Part shown: one piece after another, positions 35,726 through 44,623 of the stretch
Layout of the letters: each line of letters begins with the position of its first letter
How positions within the stretch are numbered: position 1 is the first letter of the stretch
Assembly: GCF_003014735.1 (NCBI RefSeq)
Contig: NZ_PYAX01000001.1
Coordinates: 853,121-917,120 of the forward strand
Source of the DNA: Saccharothrix carnea
GTDB taxonomy: Bacteria > Actinomycetota > Actinomycetes > Mycobacteriales > Pseudonocardiaceae
Reading direction: 5' to 3'
DNA length: 64,000 nt
The notes under the pieces: generated by a model
Database searches by the model: none
What the model was told of the DNA's origin: nothing
The model's input: the letters and a program-made list of their open reading frames with translations, nothing else
Position numbers and translations under genes: made by a program

Positions 35726-36340
35726 TCAGACTTCGAGCGGGCGCAGCACCCGGTCCAGCCACTCACTGACGGTACGGCCCACGGCGGCCACGTCGGCCTT
35801 GAGGTTGTGGTCGCCGGGCAGCAGCACGACGTCGCGGTGGTGCGCCGCCTGGGGCCGGCCGAACGGGTCGTTCTCGCCCTGCACGACCAGCGTGGCCACC
35901 TCGACGCCGTCCAGCTCGCCGATCCGGGACTTCTCCGGCTTGCCCGGCGGGTGCACCGGGAACGCCAGGCACAGCACGGCCACCGCCTGGCCCTCCGACG
36001 ACGTCCGGCACGCCACCCGCGCGCCGGACGACCTGCCGCCGAACAGCAGCGGCAGGTCGTCGAACCACGTCGCGCCCAGCTCGTCGGCCACCGCCAGCCA
36101 CGCCGCGTCGAGCTGCTTGGCGGGCGCGGGCGCACGGCGGCCGGCCACCCGGTAAGGCTGCTCGACCAGCGCCACGTGCACGCCGACGTCCACCGCCGCA
36201 CGGGTCGCCGCCACCAGGTCGGGCGCGGCGATCCCGCCACCCGCGCCGTGACCGAGCAGCAGCGCGGCACGGCTCTCGGAGGCGCAGTGCAACTCGGCCC
36301 GCGCGGGGCCGTACGGGGTTTCGACCACCCGCGAGGTCAT
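35726..36340 (-). CDS. Alpha/beta hydrolase (dienelactone hydrolase-like)
   Basis: 204 residues. Oxyanion and early strand LLLGHGAGGGI, a nucleophile elbow modified to LLFGGRSSGARVACRT (GxSxG-like GRSSG), acid loop VVQGENDPFG and a late His in LLPGDHNLKAD. These fit the KANL3/Tex30-like branch of small serine hydrolases. The ATG at 36340 overlaps the upstream HMCES gene by four bases. Substrate unknown. Confidence 0.85.
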   Translation of the reverse strand: MTSRVVETPYGPARAELHCASESRAALLLGHGAGGGIAAPDLVAATRAAVDVGVHVALVEQPYRVAGRRAPAPAKQLDAAWLAVADELGATWFDDLPLLFGGRSSGARVACRTSSEGQAVAVLCLAFPVHPPGKPEKSRIGELDGVEVATLVVQGENDPFGRPQAAHHRDVVLLPGDHNLKADVAAVGRTVSEWLDRVLRPLEV

Positions 36341-37098
36341 GTCAGCTCGAACAAGGTGGGCTCCGGCTTCTCGGACTCCCCCAGCGCGACCGCTTCCATC
36401 AACGACGGGTCGTTGTTCTTGATGCTGTTGACCTTCATCGACACCGGGCGCAGCTCCAGCGCGTTCACCAGGTCCAGGTCGGGCTGGAGCAGGCTCTTCG
36501 GGTCGGCGTTGTCCGGGTCGAGCCACGCCGCCCAACGGTCCTCCGGCAGCACCAGCGGCATCCGGTGGTGCACGGAGGTCATCTCGCCGATCGCGTCCGT
36601 GGTCAGCACGGCGCACGTGATGATCGGCTTGCGCTCGTCGCCCTCCTGCTGCCACCACACCGACCAGATGCCGGCCATGGCGATGCTGGAGTCGTCGCCC
36701 GGGTTGATGAAGTACGGCTGCTTGCGGCCCTCGCCCGGCTGCCACTCGTACCAGCCCGCGGCCGGGACGATGCACCGCCGCTTGGCCGCCGAGTCGCGGT
36801 AGGCGGGCTTGTCCAGCACGCTCTCCGCCCGCGCGTTGATCATCTTGGCGGCGCCGGACAGGTCCTTGGCCCAGTGCGGCACCAGGCCCCAGCGCATCAC
36901 GCGGACGCTGCGCTCGGTGGTGTCCGGGTCGGGGTTGCCCTCGTCGTCACGCGGGTGCCGCTCGACCACGGCGAGCACCTGCTTGGTCGGCGCGACGTTG
37001 TAGTCCGGGCCGGGCGCGCCGCCCTCGGTGCCGTCGACCGCGTCGAACTCCGCCGCGAGCAGCGCCGGGTTCTTGGTGGACGCGTACCTGCCGCACAC
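36337..37098 (-). CDS. SOS response-associated peptidase family (HMCES/YedK), abasic-site crosslinking protein
   Basis: 253 residues. The catalytic Cys must be residue 2, so I choose the GTG at 37098 (VCGRYAS) over an upstream GTG at 37107; GGAGAGG lies about 8 bases before it. Family marks: [10 protein letters not shown] (Asn and Glu/Asp region), [30 protein letters not shown] and [10 protein letters not shown] with the conserved His. Such proteins form a thiazolidine crosslink with abasic sites in single-stranded DNA and shield them. Coupled to the following hydrolase gene. Ortholog of Rv3226c by position. Confidence 0.94.
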   Translation of the reverse strand: MCGRYASTKNPALLAAEFDAVDGTEGGAPGPDYNVAPTKQVLAVVERHPRDDEGNPDPDTTERSVRVMRWGLVPHWAKDLSGAAKMINARAESVLDKPAYRDSAAKRRCIVPAAGWYEWQPGEGRKQPYFINPGDDSSIAMAGIWSVWWQQEGDERKPIITCAVLTTDAIGEMTSVHHRMPLVLPEDRWAAWLDPDNADPKSLLQPDLDLVNALELRPVSMKVNSIKNNDPSLMEAVALGESEKPEPTLFELT

Positions 37099-37199
37099 AC
37101 CGATCACCTCTCCACCGATTACCCTCGGGCGGAACCAATCGTCGCACGTCGGAAAGCCCGGTGCGAGCTGTCGACCACCCGATGCGGAATCATCAAGCC

Positions 37200-38474
37200 A
37201 TGACTCAGCAGTGGTCCGCTCCCACCGCCGACGGCCCGGTCGACGCGACGGTACCCGTGCCCGGCTCCAAGTCGATCACCAACCGGGCGCTCGTGCTCGC
37301 CGCCCTGGCCGACCGCGCGTCCACCCTGCACGCGCCGCTGCGCAGCCGGGACACGAACCTGATGGTCGCCGCGCTGCGGTCGCTCGGCGTCGACATCACG
37401 GACGGGCCGGACGGGTCCTGGCTGGTCACACCCCACGAGCTGCGCGGGCCGGCGCAGGTCGACTGCGGCCTGGCGGGCACCGTGATGCGGTTCCTGCCGC
37501 CGGCCGCCGCGCTCGCGGTCGGCGAGATCACGTTCGACGGCGACCCGCACGCGCGGACCCGGCCGATGACCACGATCCTGGCCGCGCTGCGGGCGCTGGG
37601 CGCGGACGTGGCGGGCGACGCGCTGCCGTTCACGCTGCACGGCAAGGGCGGCGTGCCCGGCGGCGAGGTCACCATCGACGCGTCGGCGTCGTCCCAGTTC
37701 GTGTCCGGGCTGCTGCTGTCGGGTGCGCGGTACGAGAGCGGCGTGACCGTCCGGCACGACGGAAAGCCGGTCCCGTCGATGCCGCACATCGAGATGACCG
37801 TGGCGATGCTGCGCCAGGCCGGTGTCGTGGTGGACGACGCGTCGCCGAACGAGTGGCGGGTCGAGCCGGGCCCGATCGAGGGCCGCGACTGGCACGTCGA
37901 GCCGGACCTGTCCAACGCCACGCCTTTCCTGGCGGCGGCGGCCGTGACCGGTGGTCAGGTGACGATCCCCGGCTGGCCTGCCGAGACCACGCAGCCCGGA
38001 GGGGCTGCGCGGGACTTGTTCGAGCGCATGGGGTGCGAGGTGACGCTGACCGACGCGGGCCTGGTGCTGCGCGGGCCGGAGCGGTTGACCGGGATCGACG
38101 TGGACCTGCGTGACGAGAGCGAGCTGACGCCCACCATCGCGGCCCTGGCGGCGTTGGCCGAGGGGACGACGCGGATCCGCGGTGTCGCGCACATCCGCGG
38201 CCACGAGACCGACCGGCTCGCCGCGCTCGTCACCGAGATCAACCGGCTCGGCGGCGACGCGTCGGAGACCGAGGACGGCTTGATCATCAAGCCCCGGCCG
38301 CTGCACGGCGAGCTGTGGCGCGCGTACGCCGACCACCGGATGGCCACCGCGGGCGCGATCATCGGCCTGGTCGTCGACGGCGTGTCGGTGGACGACATCG
38401 GCTGCACCACGAAGACGCTGCCCGACTTCCCGGGCATGTGGGCGGCCGCGCTGTCGTTGCCGGGGGCGCGCTGA
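37200..38474 (+). CDS. aroA: 3-phosphoshikimate 1-carboxyvinyltransferase (EPSP synthase)
   Basis: 424 residues. Sixth step of the shikimate pathway: joins PEP to shikimate 3-phosphate. Motifs: [38 protein letters not shown] (the PEP/glyphosate region), [19 protein letters not shown]-like [24 protein letters not shown] and [15 protein letters not shown] start at 37200, divergent from the HMCES gene. It runs directly into rsgA with one base between stop and start, so the two are co-transcribed, as in mycobacteria (Rv3227-Rv3228). Confidence 0.97.
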   Translation: MTQQWSAPTADGPVDATVPVPGSKSITNRALVLAALADRASTLHAPLRSRDTNLMVAALRSLGVDITDGPDGSWLVTPHELRGPAQVDCGLAGTVMRFLPPAAALAVGEITFDGDPHARTRPMTTILAALRALGADVAGDALPFTLHGKGGVPGGEVTIDASASSQFVSGLLLSGARYESGVTVRHDGKPVPSMPHIEMTVAMLRQAGVVVDDASPNEWRVEPGPIEGRDWHVEPDLSNATPFLAAAAVTGGQVTIPGWPAETTQPGGAARDLFERMGCEVTLTDAGLVLRGPERLTGIDVDLRDESELTPTIAALAALAEGTTRIRGVAHIRGHETDRLAALVTEINRLGGDASETEDGLIIKPRPLHGELWRAYADHRMATAGAIIGLVVDGVSVDDIGCTTKTLPDFPGMWAAALSLPGAR

Positions 38475-38475
38475 C

Positions 38476-39486
38476 GTGGCACGCGGCGACTGGCGGCGGT
38501 TGGACGAGTCCGACGTGCGGGTGCGGCCGGGCAAGGGGACCCGGCCGCGCAGCAAGCGCAGGCCCGAGCACGCGGACGCGGTGCCCGCCATGGTCGTCGG
38601 CGTGGACCGGGGGCGGTGGACGTGCGCGCTCTCGGCCGACCCGGCGCGGCTGGTCGTCGCCATGCGGGCCCGGGAACTCGGCCGCACGCCGGTCGTCGTG
38701 GGTGACCAGGTGGGGTTGGTGGGCGACACGTCCGGGCAGCCGGACACGTTGGCGCGGATCGTGCGGGTGGAGGAGCGGCGCAGCGTGCTGCGGCGCACGG
38801 CGGACGACACGGACCCGTTCGAGCGGGTGGTGGTGGCCAACGCCGAGCAGCTGGTGATCGTGTCGGCGCTGGCCGACCCGCAGCCGCGCCGGGGTTTCAT
38901 CGACCGCTGCCTGGTGGCCGCGTACGCGGGCGGGCTGGAACCGCTGCTGTGCCTGACGAAGTCGGACCTGGCGCCACCGGACGACCTGGTCGCCGCGTAC
39001 GCGGAGCTGGACCTGCCGGTGGTCGTGACGCGGTCCGACCAGGACCCGGAGGAGCTGCGGGCGCGGCTGGTGCACCGGCTGTCGGCGTTGATCGGGCACT
39101 CGGGCGTGGGCAAGTCGACGTTGGTGAACAAGCTGGTGCCGGACGCCCACCGGGCGGTGGGCGTGGTGAGCGGTGTGGGCAAGGGCCGCCACACGTCCAC
39201 GCAGACCGTGGCGCTGCCCCTGCCCGAGGGCGGGTGGGCGGTGGACACCCCCGGCATCCGGTCGTTCGGCCTGGCGCACATCACGCCGGACGACATCGTC
39301 GGCGCGTTCCCGGACATGAAGGCGATGGCCGAGGAGTGCCCGTCCGGCTGCGGCCACCTGGGCGCCCCCGACGACCCGGACTGCATGCTGGACGACCTGG
39401 TCCGCTCGGGTGACGCCTCCCCCGGCCGCCTGGCCTCCCTGCGCCGCCTCCTCTCCTCCCGCGGCAAGCTGGAGGAATACGACTAA
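38476..39486 (+). CDS. rsgA: Ribosome small subunit-dependent GTPase A
   Basis: 336 residues. Circularly permuted GTPase: G4 LTKSD (about residue 157) precedes G1 GHSGVGKST (near 211) and G3 DTPGIRS. An N-terminal OB fold (MVVGVDRGRWTCALS) and a C-terminal zinc-binding region (ECPSGCGHLGAPDDPDC) complete the RsgA architecture. It binds the 30S decoding centre and helps late assembly. GTG start, one base after aroA. Confidence 0.95.
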   Translation: MARGDWRRLDESDVRVRPGKGTRPRSKRRPEHADAVPAMVVGVDRGRWTCALSADPARLVVAMRARELGRTPVVVGDQVGLVGDTSGQPDTLARIVRVEERRSVLRRTADDTDPFERVVVANAEQLVIVSALADPQPRRGFIDRCLVAAYAGGLEPLLCLTKSDLAPPDDLVAAYAELDLPVVVTRSDQDPEELRARLVHRLSALIGHSGVGKSTLVNKLVPDAHRAVGVVSGVGKGRHTSTQTVALPLPEGGWAVDTPGIRSFGLAHITPDDIVGAFPDMKAMAEECPSGCGHLGAPDDPDCMLDDLVRSGDASPGRLASLRRLLSSRGKLEEYD

Positions 39487-39492
39487 CCCCGC

Positions 39493-39551
39493 GAGTCGTA
39501 CGTTCAGGTCCCGAGAGTCGTACGTTCAGGACCCCTGAGTTCAACGCTCAG
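39493..39551 (+). repeat. Triple direct repeat, 22-bp period
   Basis: Units start at 39493, 39515 and 39537. The first two share GAGTCGTACGTTCAGG exactly; the third is a diverged GAGTTCAACGCTCAG. The array begins seven bases after the rsgA stop and is not coding. The last unit can form a small CTGAG/CTCAG hairpin. Confidence 0.85.
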
Positions 39552-39688
39552 AACACGTCGGTCGTTCGTGGGGCGCAGCGGAGCGTCACGGCGACGCGGC
39601 CGGGTGCGTGCTCTTGTTGACCGGATCGGGTGGCGAGGTGACCCCGTCCATGGGCTCGCCACGGCCGGCGGTAGTACGGTGACCGGCC

Positions 39689-40057
39689 GTGGCGAAGGTG
39701 ACTGGCATCGGCGGCGTGTTCCTGCGCGCCCGCAACCCCGACCGGATGGCCGAGTGGTACCGCAAGCACCTCGGCGTGCCGATGAGCGACGGCGGCGCCA
39801 TCACGTTCCACTGGGGCGAGGCCGAGACCACGACGTTCGCGTTGTTCGCCAACGACACCGACTACTTCGGCGAGCCCGGCCAGCGCGCCATGATCAACCT
39901 CCGGGTCGACGACCTGACCGAGCTGCTGGCCCAGCTGCGCAGCCGGGGCGTCGAGGTGCTGCCGCAGACCGAGGACTCCGAGTACGGCCGGTTCGGGTGG
40001 TGCGTCGACCCCGAGGGCAACCGCATCGAGCTCTGGCAGCCCGCGGCGGGCATGTAG
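39689..40057 (+). CDS. VOC-superfamily (glyoxalase-like) protein
   Basis: 122 residues, one vicinal-oxygen-chelate module pair: GIGGVFLRARNPDRMAEWYR (first beta-alpha unit), FHWGEAETTTFALFAND, INLRVDDLTELLAQLRSRGV and WCVDPEGNRIELWQP (metal-ligand Glu). Members include glyoxalase I, dioxygenases and antibiotic-binding proteins. This one is a typical orphan lactoylglutathione-lyase-like protein with no defined substrate. GTG start. Confidence 0.88.
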   Translation: MAKVTGIGGVFLRARNPDRMAEWYRKHLGVPMSDGGAITFHWGEAETTTFALFANDTDYFGEPGQRAMINLRVDDLTELLAQLRSRGVEVLPQTEDSEYGRFGWCVDPEGNRIELWQPAAGM

Positions 40058-40068
40058 GCGCCCCGGTG

Positions 40069-40560
40069 CTACATCAGCTCCAGCAGGAACGGCAGCTCCT
40101 GGGGGGCGTACCAGGCCAGCTCGTGATCCTCCGCCCCGCCCAGCGCGAACTCCGCGTCCGGATCACCCAGGTCCGCCGCGTCGATGACCTCCGCCGCCGC
40201 ACGCACGTCGTCCTCGGCCTCCAGCGTGTCCAGGTGGATCGCGGCGATCGCCTTCACCGGCACCGGACCCGACAGCTTCACCACCGAGAAGTCCAGGTCC
40301 GGCCGCAGCTTCACGTCCTCGACGTCCGCCGACACCACCGCCCGTCGCGGCACGGCCTTCTCGTCACCCGAGATCAACCGGAGCGAGCCGCGAGCCGCGT
40401 CGAGCATGGCCGAGTACTCCAGCTCCTCCGCGTCACCGGTCGCGTACGACTCGCGCAACGCGGGCGTCAGGGCGAACCCCGTCCCGCCCACCGGCACGAA
40501 CTCGCCGTTCTCCACCAAGTCGCGCAACATCGCGACGGTCGCCGGGAGGTACACCCTCAT
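40069..40560 (-). CDS. DUF6912 family protein
   Basis: 163 residues. Conserved actinobacterial start MRVYLPATVAMLRDLVENGE and VGGTGFALTPALRESYATGD, an acidic middle, and a tail ELAWYAPQELPFLLE. I recognise the DUF6912 layout; the positional equivalent in M. tuberculosis is Rv3231c. No enzymatic motif. Its ATG overlaps the upstream WS/DGAT gene by four bases, so expression is linked to lipid acyltransfer. Function unknown. Confidence 0.8.
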   Translation of the reverse strand: MRVYLPATVAMLRDLVENGEFVPVGGTGFALTPALRESYATGDAEELEYSAMLDAARGSLRLISGDEKAVPRRAVVSADVEDVKLRPDLDFSVVKLSGPVPVKAIAAIHLDTLEAEDDVRAAAEVIDAADLGDPDAEFALGGAEDHELAWYAPQELPFLLELM

Positions 40561-41933
40561 GCGGACACCGTTCCCATCAGTTCCTCCACCGACTCCTCGA
40601 CCATCGCCGCCAACACGTCCACATCGGACATCGCGTCACGATCGGCGTTCAACCCGAAGTACACGCCACCGTCATAAGACGTCACACCGATCGACAACGC
40701 CTGGTTCTTCGCCAGCGGCACGACCGGGAACATCTCGATCATCTTCGCCCCCGCCGCGTACAACGGCACCTGGGGCCCTGGCACGTTCGTCACCACGACG
40801 TTGAACAACCGCCGCGAGAACGACGACGCCGCCCGCGCGCCCAACGCGTGCAACGTCGGCGGCGCGAAGCCGGAGAACCGCACCAGCGTCTGAGCCGCCA
40901 CCGACTGCCCCGACTCCTGGTGCGCGCGCATCGCGTGCGACACGTGGTGCAGCCGCACGACCGGGTTCGCCTCGCCCACCGGCAGGTCGACCAGGTACGC
41001 CGACACCTGGGTCTCGTCGTCGCGCACCGACATCGGCGTCATCGCCCGGATCGTGGTCCCCGCCGAGACGACCTCGCCGCGAGACAGCAGCCAGTTCCGC
41101 AGCGCACCGGACAGCACCGCGAGCACGCCGTCGTTGACCGTGCCGCCGTGCGCCCGCCGGATCTCGCGCAGCACGTCCAGCCGCGTCCGCGCCACCGCGA
41201 ACCGCCGCTGCGGCGAGATCCGCACGTTCAACGGGCTGCCGGGCGCGGGCGTCGCGGCGGTCCGCACCGCGGACGCCAACCCGCCGAACACCCCGGCGAC
41301 CTTCCGCACCGTCGCCACCGTGTCCATCGCCGCCGAACGGACGTTCTCGACCACCTCGCCCGGCCGCTGCACGGCCTCGGCGACCGCGTCGGCCACCAGC
41401 TGCAACCCGCTCGGCTCCGGCGACGGCATCCACAACGACTCCACCGGCGGCCGGGGCGTGGCGGACACGTCCAGCATCACCTGCCCGATCTCCGGCGCTC
41501 CGATGCCGTCCACCATCGCCTGGTGCGTCTTGGTGATCACCGCGGTCCGGTTCCGGGCCAGGCCCTCGACCAGGTAGATCTCCCACAACGGCCGGGTGTG
41601 GTCGAGCGGGCGGGACATCAGCCGGGCAACCAGGTCGTGCAACTGCTGGTCGCTGCCCGGTTTCGGCAACGCCGACCGCCGCACGTGGTAGGTGACGTCG
41701 AAGTCCGCGTCGTCCACCCACACCGGACGCGCGAGCCGCCCCGGCACGTGCACGACCTTCTGCCGGTACCGGGGCACCAGCGACAGCCGCTGCTCGATCA
41801 GGTCGACCAGCCGGTCGTAGTCGAAGCCCGTGCGCGGCCGCCGGAACACCGCCACCCCACCGACGTGCATCGGCGTCGTGGAGTCCTCCAGGTACAGGAA
41901 CGAGGCGTCCAGCGCGGACAGGCGGTCGGGCAT
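40557..41933 (-). CDS. Wax ester synthase/diacylglycerol acyltransferase (WS/DGAT)
   Basis: 458 residues. Begins RLSALDASFLYLEDSTTPMH, the family N-terminus. The catalytic region reads KTHQAMVDGIG, i.e. H-Q-xxx-D-G where the classical motif is HHxxxDG, so the second His is Gln. Later landmarks: TPMSVRDDE, VTNVPGPQVPLYAAGAKMIE and VTSYDGGVYFGLNADRD. Enzymes of this family make triacylglycerol or wax esters from acyl-CoA. Positional counterpart of mycobacterial tgs3 (Rv3233c-Rv3234c). Co-transcribed with the DUF6912 gene. Confidence 0.9.
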   Translation of the reverse strand: MPDRLSALDASFLYLEDSTTPMHVGGVAVFRRPRTGFDYDRLVDLIEQRLSLVPRYRQKVVHVPGRLARPVWVDDADFDVTYHVRRSALPKPGSDQQLHDLVARLMSRPLDHTRPLWEIYLVEGLARNRTAVITKTHQAMVDGIGAPEIGQVMLDVSATPRPPVESLWMPSPEPSGLQLVADAVAEAVQRPGEVVENVRSAAMDTVATVRKVAGVFGGLASAVRTAATPAPGSPLNVRISPQRRFAVARTRLDVLREIRRAHGGTVNDGVLAVLSGALRNWLLSRGEVVSAGTTIRAMTPMSVRDDETQVSAYLVDLPVGEANPVVRLHHVSHAMRAHQESGQSVAAQTLVRFSGFAPPTLHALGARAASSFSRRLFNVVVTNVPGPQVPLYAAGAKMIEMFPVVPLAKNQALSIGVTSYDGGVYFGLNADRDAMSDVDVLAAMVEESVEELMGTVSA

Positions 41934-41943
41934 GCGGTCCAGG

Positions 41944-42612
41944 CTAGTCGCTGCAGTCGCGCACGAGCCTGCGCACGGCGCTGACCTCGGCTTCGTCGCG
42001 CTCGTGCCGGGCCAGCCTGATCGCCGCCGCCGCCGGCATCGCGCGCCGTGCCTCGACCCGCACCGAGACGTCGACCCCGGACAGGAACCCGCGCACCATC
42101 CGCGACCGGGCGAGCCGCTTGAACGGTCGCAGCGGCGCCACCGCGATCGCCAGCCAGCTCAGCGCCACGTCGATCTTCCGCTCGCCCTTGCCCGCACTGC
42201 CCCAGTCCACGACGACCGCGCCCTCGGGGCCCATCACGACGTTGCCGGGGTGCAGGTCGAGGTGCAGCAGGCCACCGTCACCGTTGAGGAACCCCGGTGC
42301 TGGCACCCGGTCCAGCTTGCCGTGCAGCTCGGCCAGCTCACGGCCCAGCGCGCCCGCGCGCCACGGCTTGGCGTCCAACTCCTGCGACATGCGCGGGCCG
42401 GGGACGTACTCCATGACCAGGTCGGTCTCCGAGGCGTGCGCCACCCTCGGCACCGGTATGCCGTGCCGGCGCAGGTAGCGCATCAGCTCGGCCTCGGGGC
42501 CCGGGTCGCGGCCCGTGCGGCTGCGTTTGACCAGCATGCCGTCAGGACGCAGGTAGACGTCCGCCTCCCGGCCGCTGGCCAGCAGGCGGTGCGCCTCGTC
42601 GCGCGTTGCCAT
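41944..42612 (-). CDS. APH-family kinase-like phosphotransferase
   Basis: 222 residues with a protein-kinase-like fold: GREADVYLRPDGMLVKRSR (phosphate loop and Lys), LVMEYVPGPRMSQ (hinge), catalytic loop LLHLDLHPGNVVM and metal motif VVDWGSAGKGE (DFG equivalent DWG). A short aminoglycoside phosphotransferase-like enzyme; natural substrates of such orphan members are unknown and resistance should not be assumed. Divergent from trmH. Confidence 0.85.
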   Translation of the reverse strand: MATRDEAHRLLASGREADVYLRPDGMLVKRSRTGRDPGPEAELMRYLRRHGIPVPRVAHASETDLVMEYVPGPRMSQELDAKPWRAGALGRELAELHGKLDRVPAPGFLNGDGGLLHLDLHPGNVVMGPEGAVVVDWGSAGKGERKIDVALSWLAIAVAPLRPFKRLARSRMVRGFLSGVDVSVRVEARRAMPAAAAIRLARHERDEAEVSAVRRLVRDCSD

Positions 42613-42675
42613 GTGACGATCATCATGATTGACAGCGGGAAAACAAGCCCCAAACGGGTAGAGGACACTTGCTCC

Positions 42676-43422
42676 GTGGATGTGTCACCCAAGGACAAGT
42701 TCGTCACCGTGTACGGCCGCAAGCCCGTGCTGGAGGCGTTGGACGACCCCCGGCTCGAGGTCGACAAGGTCGTGCTCGCCGACACGGCCCGCGGCGCCGC
42801 CGCCCGGGAGATCCTGGACGCGGCCGGTCGGCGCGGCGTCGCGGTGCAGCGGGCGTCCGCGCAGCGGGTCAAGGTGCTGGCCGGGAACGGCAAGCAGGAC
42901 CAGGGCGTGCTGGCGGACGTCGTCGCGCCGCGGATGCGTCCGCTCTCGGTCGGGCTGGCCGAGCGGCCGCGAGGTGTGCTGGTGCTCGACGGGATCACCA
43001 CGCCGGCGAACGTCGGCATGATCCTGCGCACGGCGACGGCGGCCGGGATGGACGGCATCGTCGTGCCGCGGCGCGGGGTGGCGTCGATCGACCCGATGGT
43101 GGTCAAGGCGTCGGCCGGGGTCGCGTTCCGGGCGCCCGTGCTGCGGTGTGCGACGGCGGCGGAGGCCGTGGCCGAGTTGCGGGGGGCCGGGTACCCGGTC
43201 TTCGCGCTGGACGCCCAGGCCCGGTCGTCGGTGTACACGGCGGAGCTGCCGGCGCGGGCGGCGTTCGTGCTGGGCAGTGAGACGGCGGGCATCTCGGACG
43301 ACGTGCGGCCGCACGTGACCGGGTGGCTGTCGATCCCGATGGCGGCGGGGGTGGAGTCGCTGAACGTGGCCAGCGCGGCGGCCGTGCTGTGCTTCGAGGT
43401 GGTCCGCCGCCGAACGGCCTAG
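42676..43422 (+). CDS. TrmH-family RNA 2'-O-methyltransferase
   Basis: 248 residues from GTG 42676 (an ATG at 42625 would add 17). SPOUT fold with trefoil knot: N-terminal substrate-binding domain FVTVYGRKPVLEAL, then VLVLDGITTPANVGMILRTA (motif 1, Asn-Val-Gly), AFVLGSETAGIS (motif 2) and WLSIPMAAGVESLNVASAAA (motif 3). It probably methylates a ribose in rRNA or tRNA. The exact nucleotide cannot be told. Followed by a strong terminator. Confidence 0.92.
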   Translation: MDVSPKDKFVTVYGRKPVLEALDDPRLEVDKVVLADTARGAAAREILDAAGRRGVAVQRASAQRVKVLAGNGKQDQGVLADVVAPRMRPLSVGLAERPRGVLVLDGITTPANVGMILRTATAAGMDGIVVPRRGVASIDPMVVKASAGVAFRAPVLRCATAAEAVAELRGAGYPVFALDAQARSSVYTAELPARAAFVLGSETAGISDDVRPHVTGWLSIPMAAGVESLNVASAAAVLCFEVVRRRTA

Positions 43423-43444
43423 ATCTGGCTCTTGTCCTGGTTGC

Positions 43445-43485
43445 GCAGCGCGGGTGCCGGAGGGCCGCTCCGACACCCGCGCTGC
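43445..43485 (+). terminator. Terminator after trmH
   Basis: A perfect 12-bp stem (GCAGCGCGGGTG, 43445-43456, with 43474-43485), with a further CGGAG/CTCCG helix inside the loop. It lies 23 bases past the trmH stop. Confidence 0.85.
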
Positions 43486-43506
43486 CTGACCCGGCTGGTC
43501 GGCGGC

Positions 43507-43645
43507 TCACCACAGCCACCCGACGCGGTACCCGTCGGGCCGTCCCGACCAGCCCTCGACGTCCCGCACCCACGCCCCTCGTACGGCATCGGGTGCGGAA
43601 CAGCAGCACGCGGTCGTGCTGTTCAGGCGTGATGTTCGTCGGCAG
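43507..43645 (-). pseudogene. Possible frameshifted small gene
   Basis: Two minus-strand frames join if one C is removed from an ACCC run. The first half reads PTNITPEQHDRVLLFR. The second reads DAVRGAWVRDVEGW, then SGRPDGYRVGWLW and a stop. Codon third positions are GC-rich in both halves, as in real genes here. No family recognised and no clear start codon or ribosome-binding site. It could equally be noncoding DNA. Confidence 0.3.
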
Positions 43646-43723
43646 CGCTCAGAACGTACGGAGCAGGTGGAGTGAGCGGCAATTCACCGCCCAGGTGTAT
43701 TCGCGGTCGCCGTTCGTGGTCGA

Positions 43724-44134
43724 TTAACCCCGCAGGGGGACTTGGAGCAGAATTTCCAGTTCCTCGAGCGTGGATCGCACCGACTGGTGGTGCACACCGA
43801 CCATTCCGGCTGCTGCGGCGCCCCTGACGTTGACCGCGAGGTCGTCCACGAAGACGCAGTCGCGGGTCGGGAGGCCGAGCCGTTCGGCGGCGAGCAGGTA
43901 GATGCGGCGGTCGGGTTTGGCCATACCGACCTCGCCGGAGGTGATGACGACGTCGAACAGGTCCTCCCACCCCGCCGGCGGACGCCACAGGAAGTCGGCG
44001 TTGGACAGCATGGCGGTGAGGATGCCCTGGTGGCGGGCTTGGCGCGTGGCCACGAGCAGGGGCGGTTCGGTGGCCGCGTGGTCGTCACCGAGGTCCGTCA
44101 GGACGCCGCCGAAGTCGAGAACCAGTCCCCGCAC
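43724..44134 (-). CDS. HAD-superfamily hydrolase, short
   Basis: 136 residues from a GTG with GGAGGAAC immediately upstream; longer frames are spurious. HAD motif I is VLDFGGVLTDLG, where the second Asp of DxD is Gly, as in some epoxide-hydrolase-N/HAD proteins. Motif II LSNADFLW, motif III GMAKPDRRIYL and motif IV VFVDDLAVNVRGA are present. The cap domain is minimal. It probably dephosphorylates a small molecule or has lost activity; substrate unknown. Rightmost gene of a short leftward unit. Confidence 0.85.
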   Translation of the reverse strand: MRGLVLDFGGVLTDLGDDHAATEPPLLVATRQARHQGILTAMLSNADFLWRPPAGWEDLFDVVITSGEVGMAKPDRRIYLLAAERLGLPTRDCVFVDDLAVNVRGAAAAGMVGVHHQSVRSTLEELEILLQVPLRG

Positions 44135-44191
44135 CGTTCCTCCATCGGGTGATCTTGGTACGAAACCCCGGCTGTGCGCCCTCGGTTCAGC

Positions 44192-44581
44192 ATGCCACCT
44201 CAACTCCGCACCCTGTCGTCCACGAAGCCCACCACCACCGACAACCCGTCCCCGGAACCACCGAGCTCCCCCACCCCACCACCGCCCGCCACCCCGCTGG
44301 ACGCCCGCCACTTCCTGTTCCCGCTGGTGGAAGCCCTGAGCGGCCGCCGCCCACCCCGCCAGCTAGCCGCCACCTTCACCCCCCGCGCCCTGACCACCGT
44401 GACCGAAGCCGCCACCCCGACCCAAACCCGGCTGGGCCGCTACCGCCTGTGCCACGTGTCACCGGACGCCGCGGAACTGGCCGGCACCCTCCACCTGCCA
44501 ACCAAAGTCCGAGCCTTCGCCGCCCGCGTAGAACGCCGAGGCTCCCGCTGGCACTGCACCGAATTCCACCTGCTCCCCTGA
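44192..44581 (+). CDS. Rv3235-family (DUF6459) protein
   Basis: 129 residues from ATG 44192 (GTG 44174 is an alternative). The first 45 are Pro/Ser/Thr-rich and low-complexity. The rest reads HFLFPLVEALSGRRPPRQLA, LGRYRLCHVSPDAAELAGTL, then FAARVERRGSRWHCTEFHLL, the conserved Rv3235-family domain found just upstream of secA in actinobacteria. A fold related to secretion accessory domains has been suggested only by this gene neighbourhood. Function unknown. Confidence 0.8.
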   Translation: MPPQLRTLSSTKPTTTDNPSPEPPSSPTPPPPATPLDARHFLFPLVEALSGRRPPRQLAATFTPRALTTVTEAATPTQTRLGRYRLCHVSPDAAELAGTLHLPTKVRAFAARVERRGSRWHCTEFHLLP

Positions 44582-44589
44582 CCCCACCC

Positions 44590-44623
44590 GGGCGGGGCCA
44601 ACCAACCCACCCCAGCCCCGCCC
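44590..44623 (+). terminator. Terminator after Rv3235-family gene
   Basis: GGGCGGGGC and GCCCCGCCC form a perfect 9-bp stem with a C-rich 16-base loop, starting nine bases after the stop. Confidence 0.7.

Noticed and set aside
39493..39551. Short CRISPR array
   Set aside because: Units are 22 bp apart with a 15-16 bp repeated core, leaving only 6-7 bp between, too short for spacers; no cas genes nearby.
41944..42612. Aminoglycoside resistance gene
   Set aside because: Only the general APH kinase fold is visible; orphan APH-like genes are common in actinomycetes and there is no resistance context.
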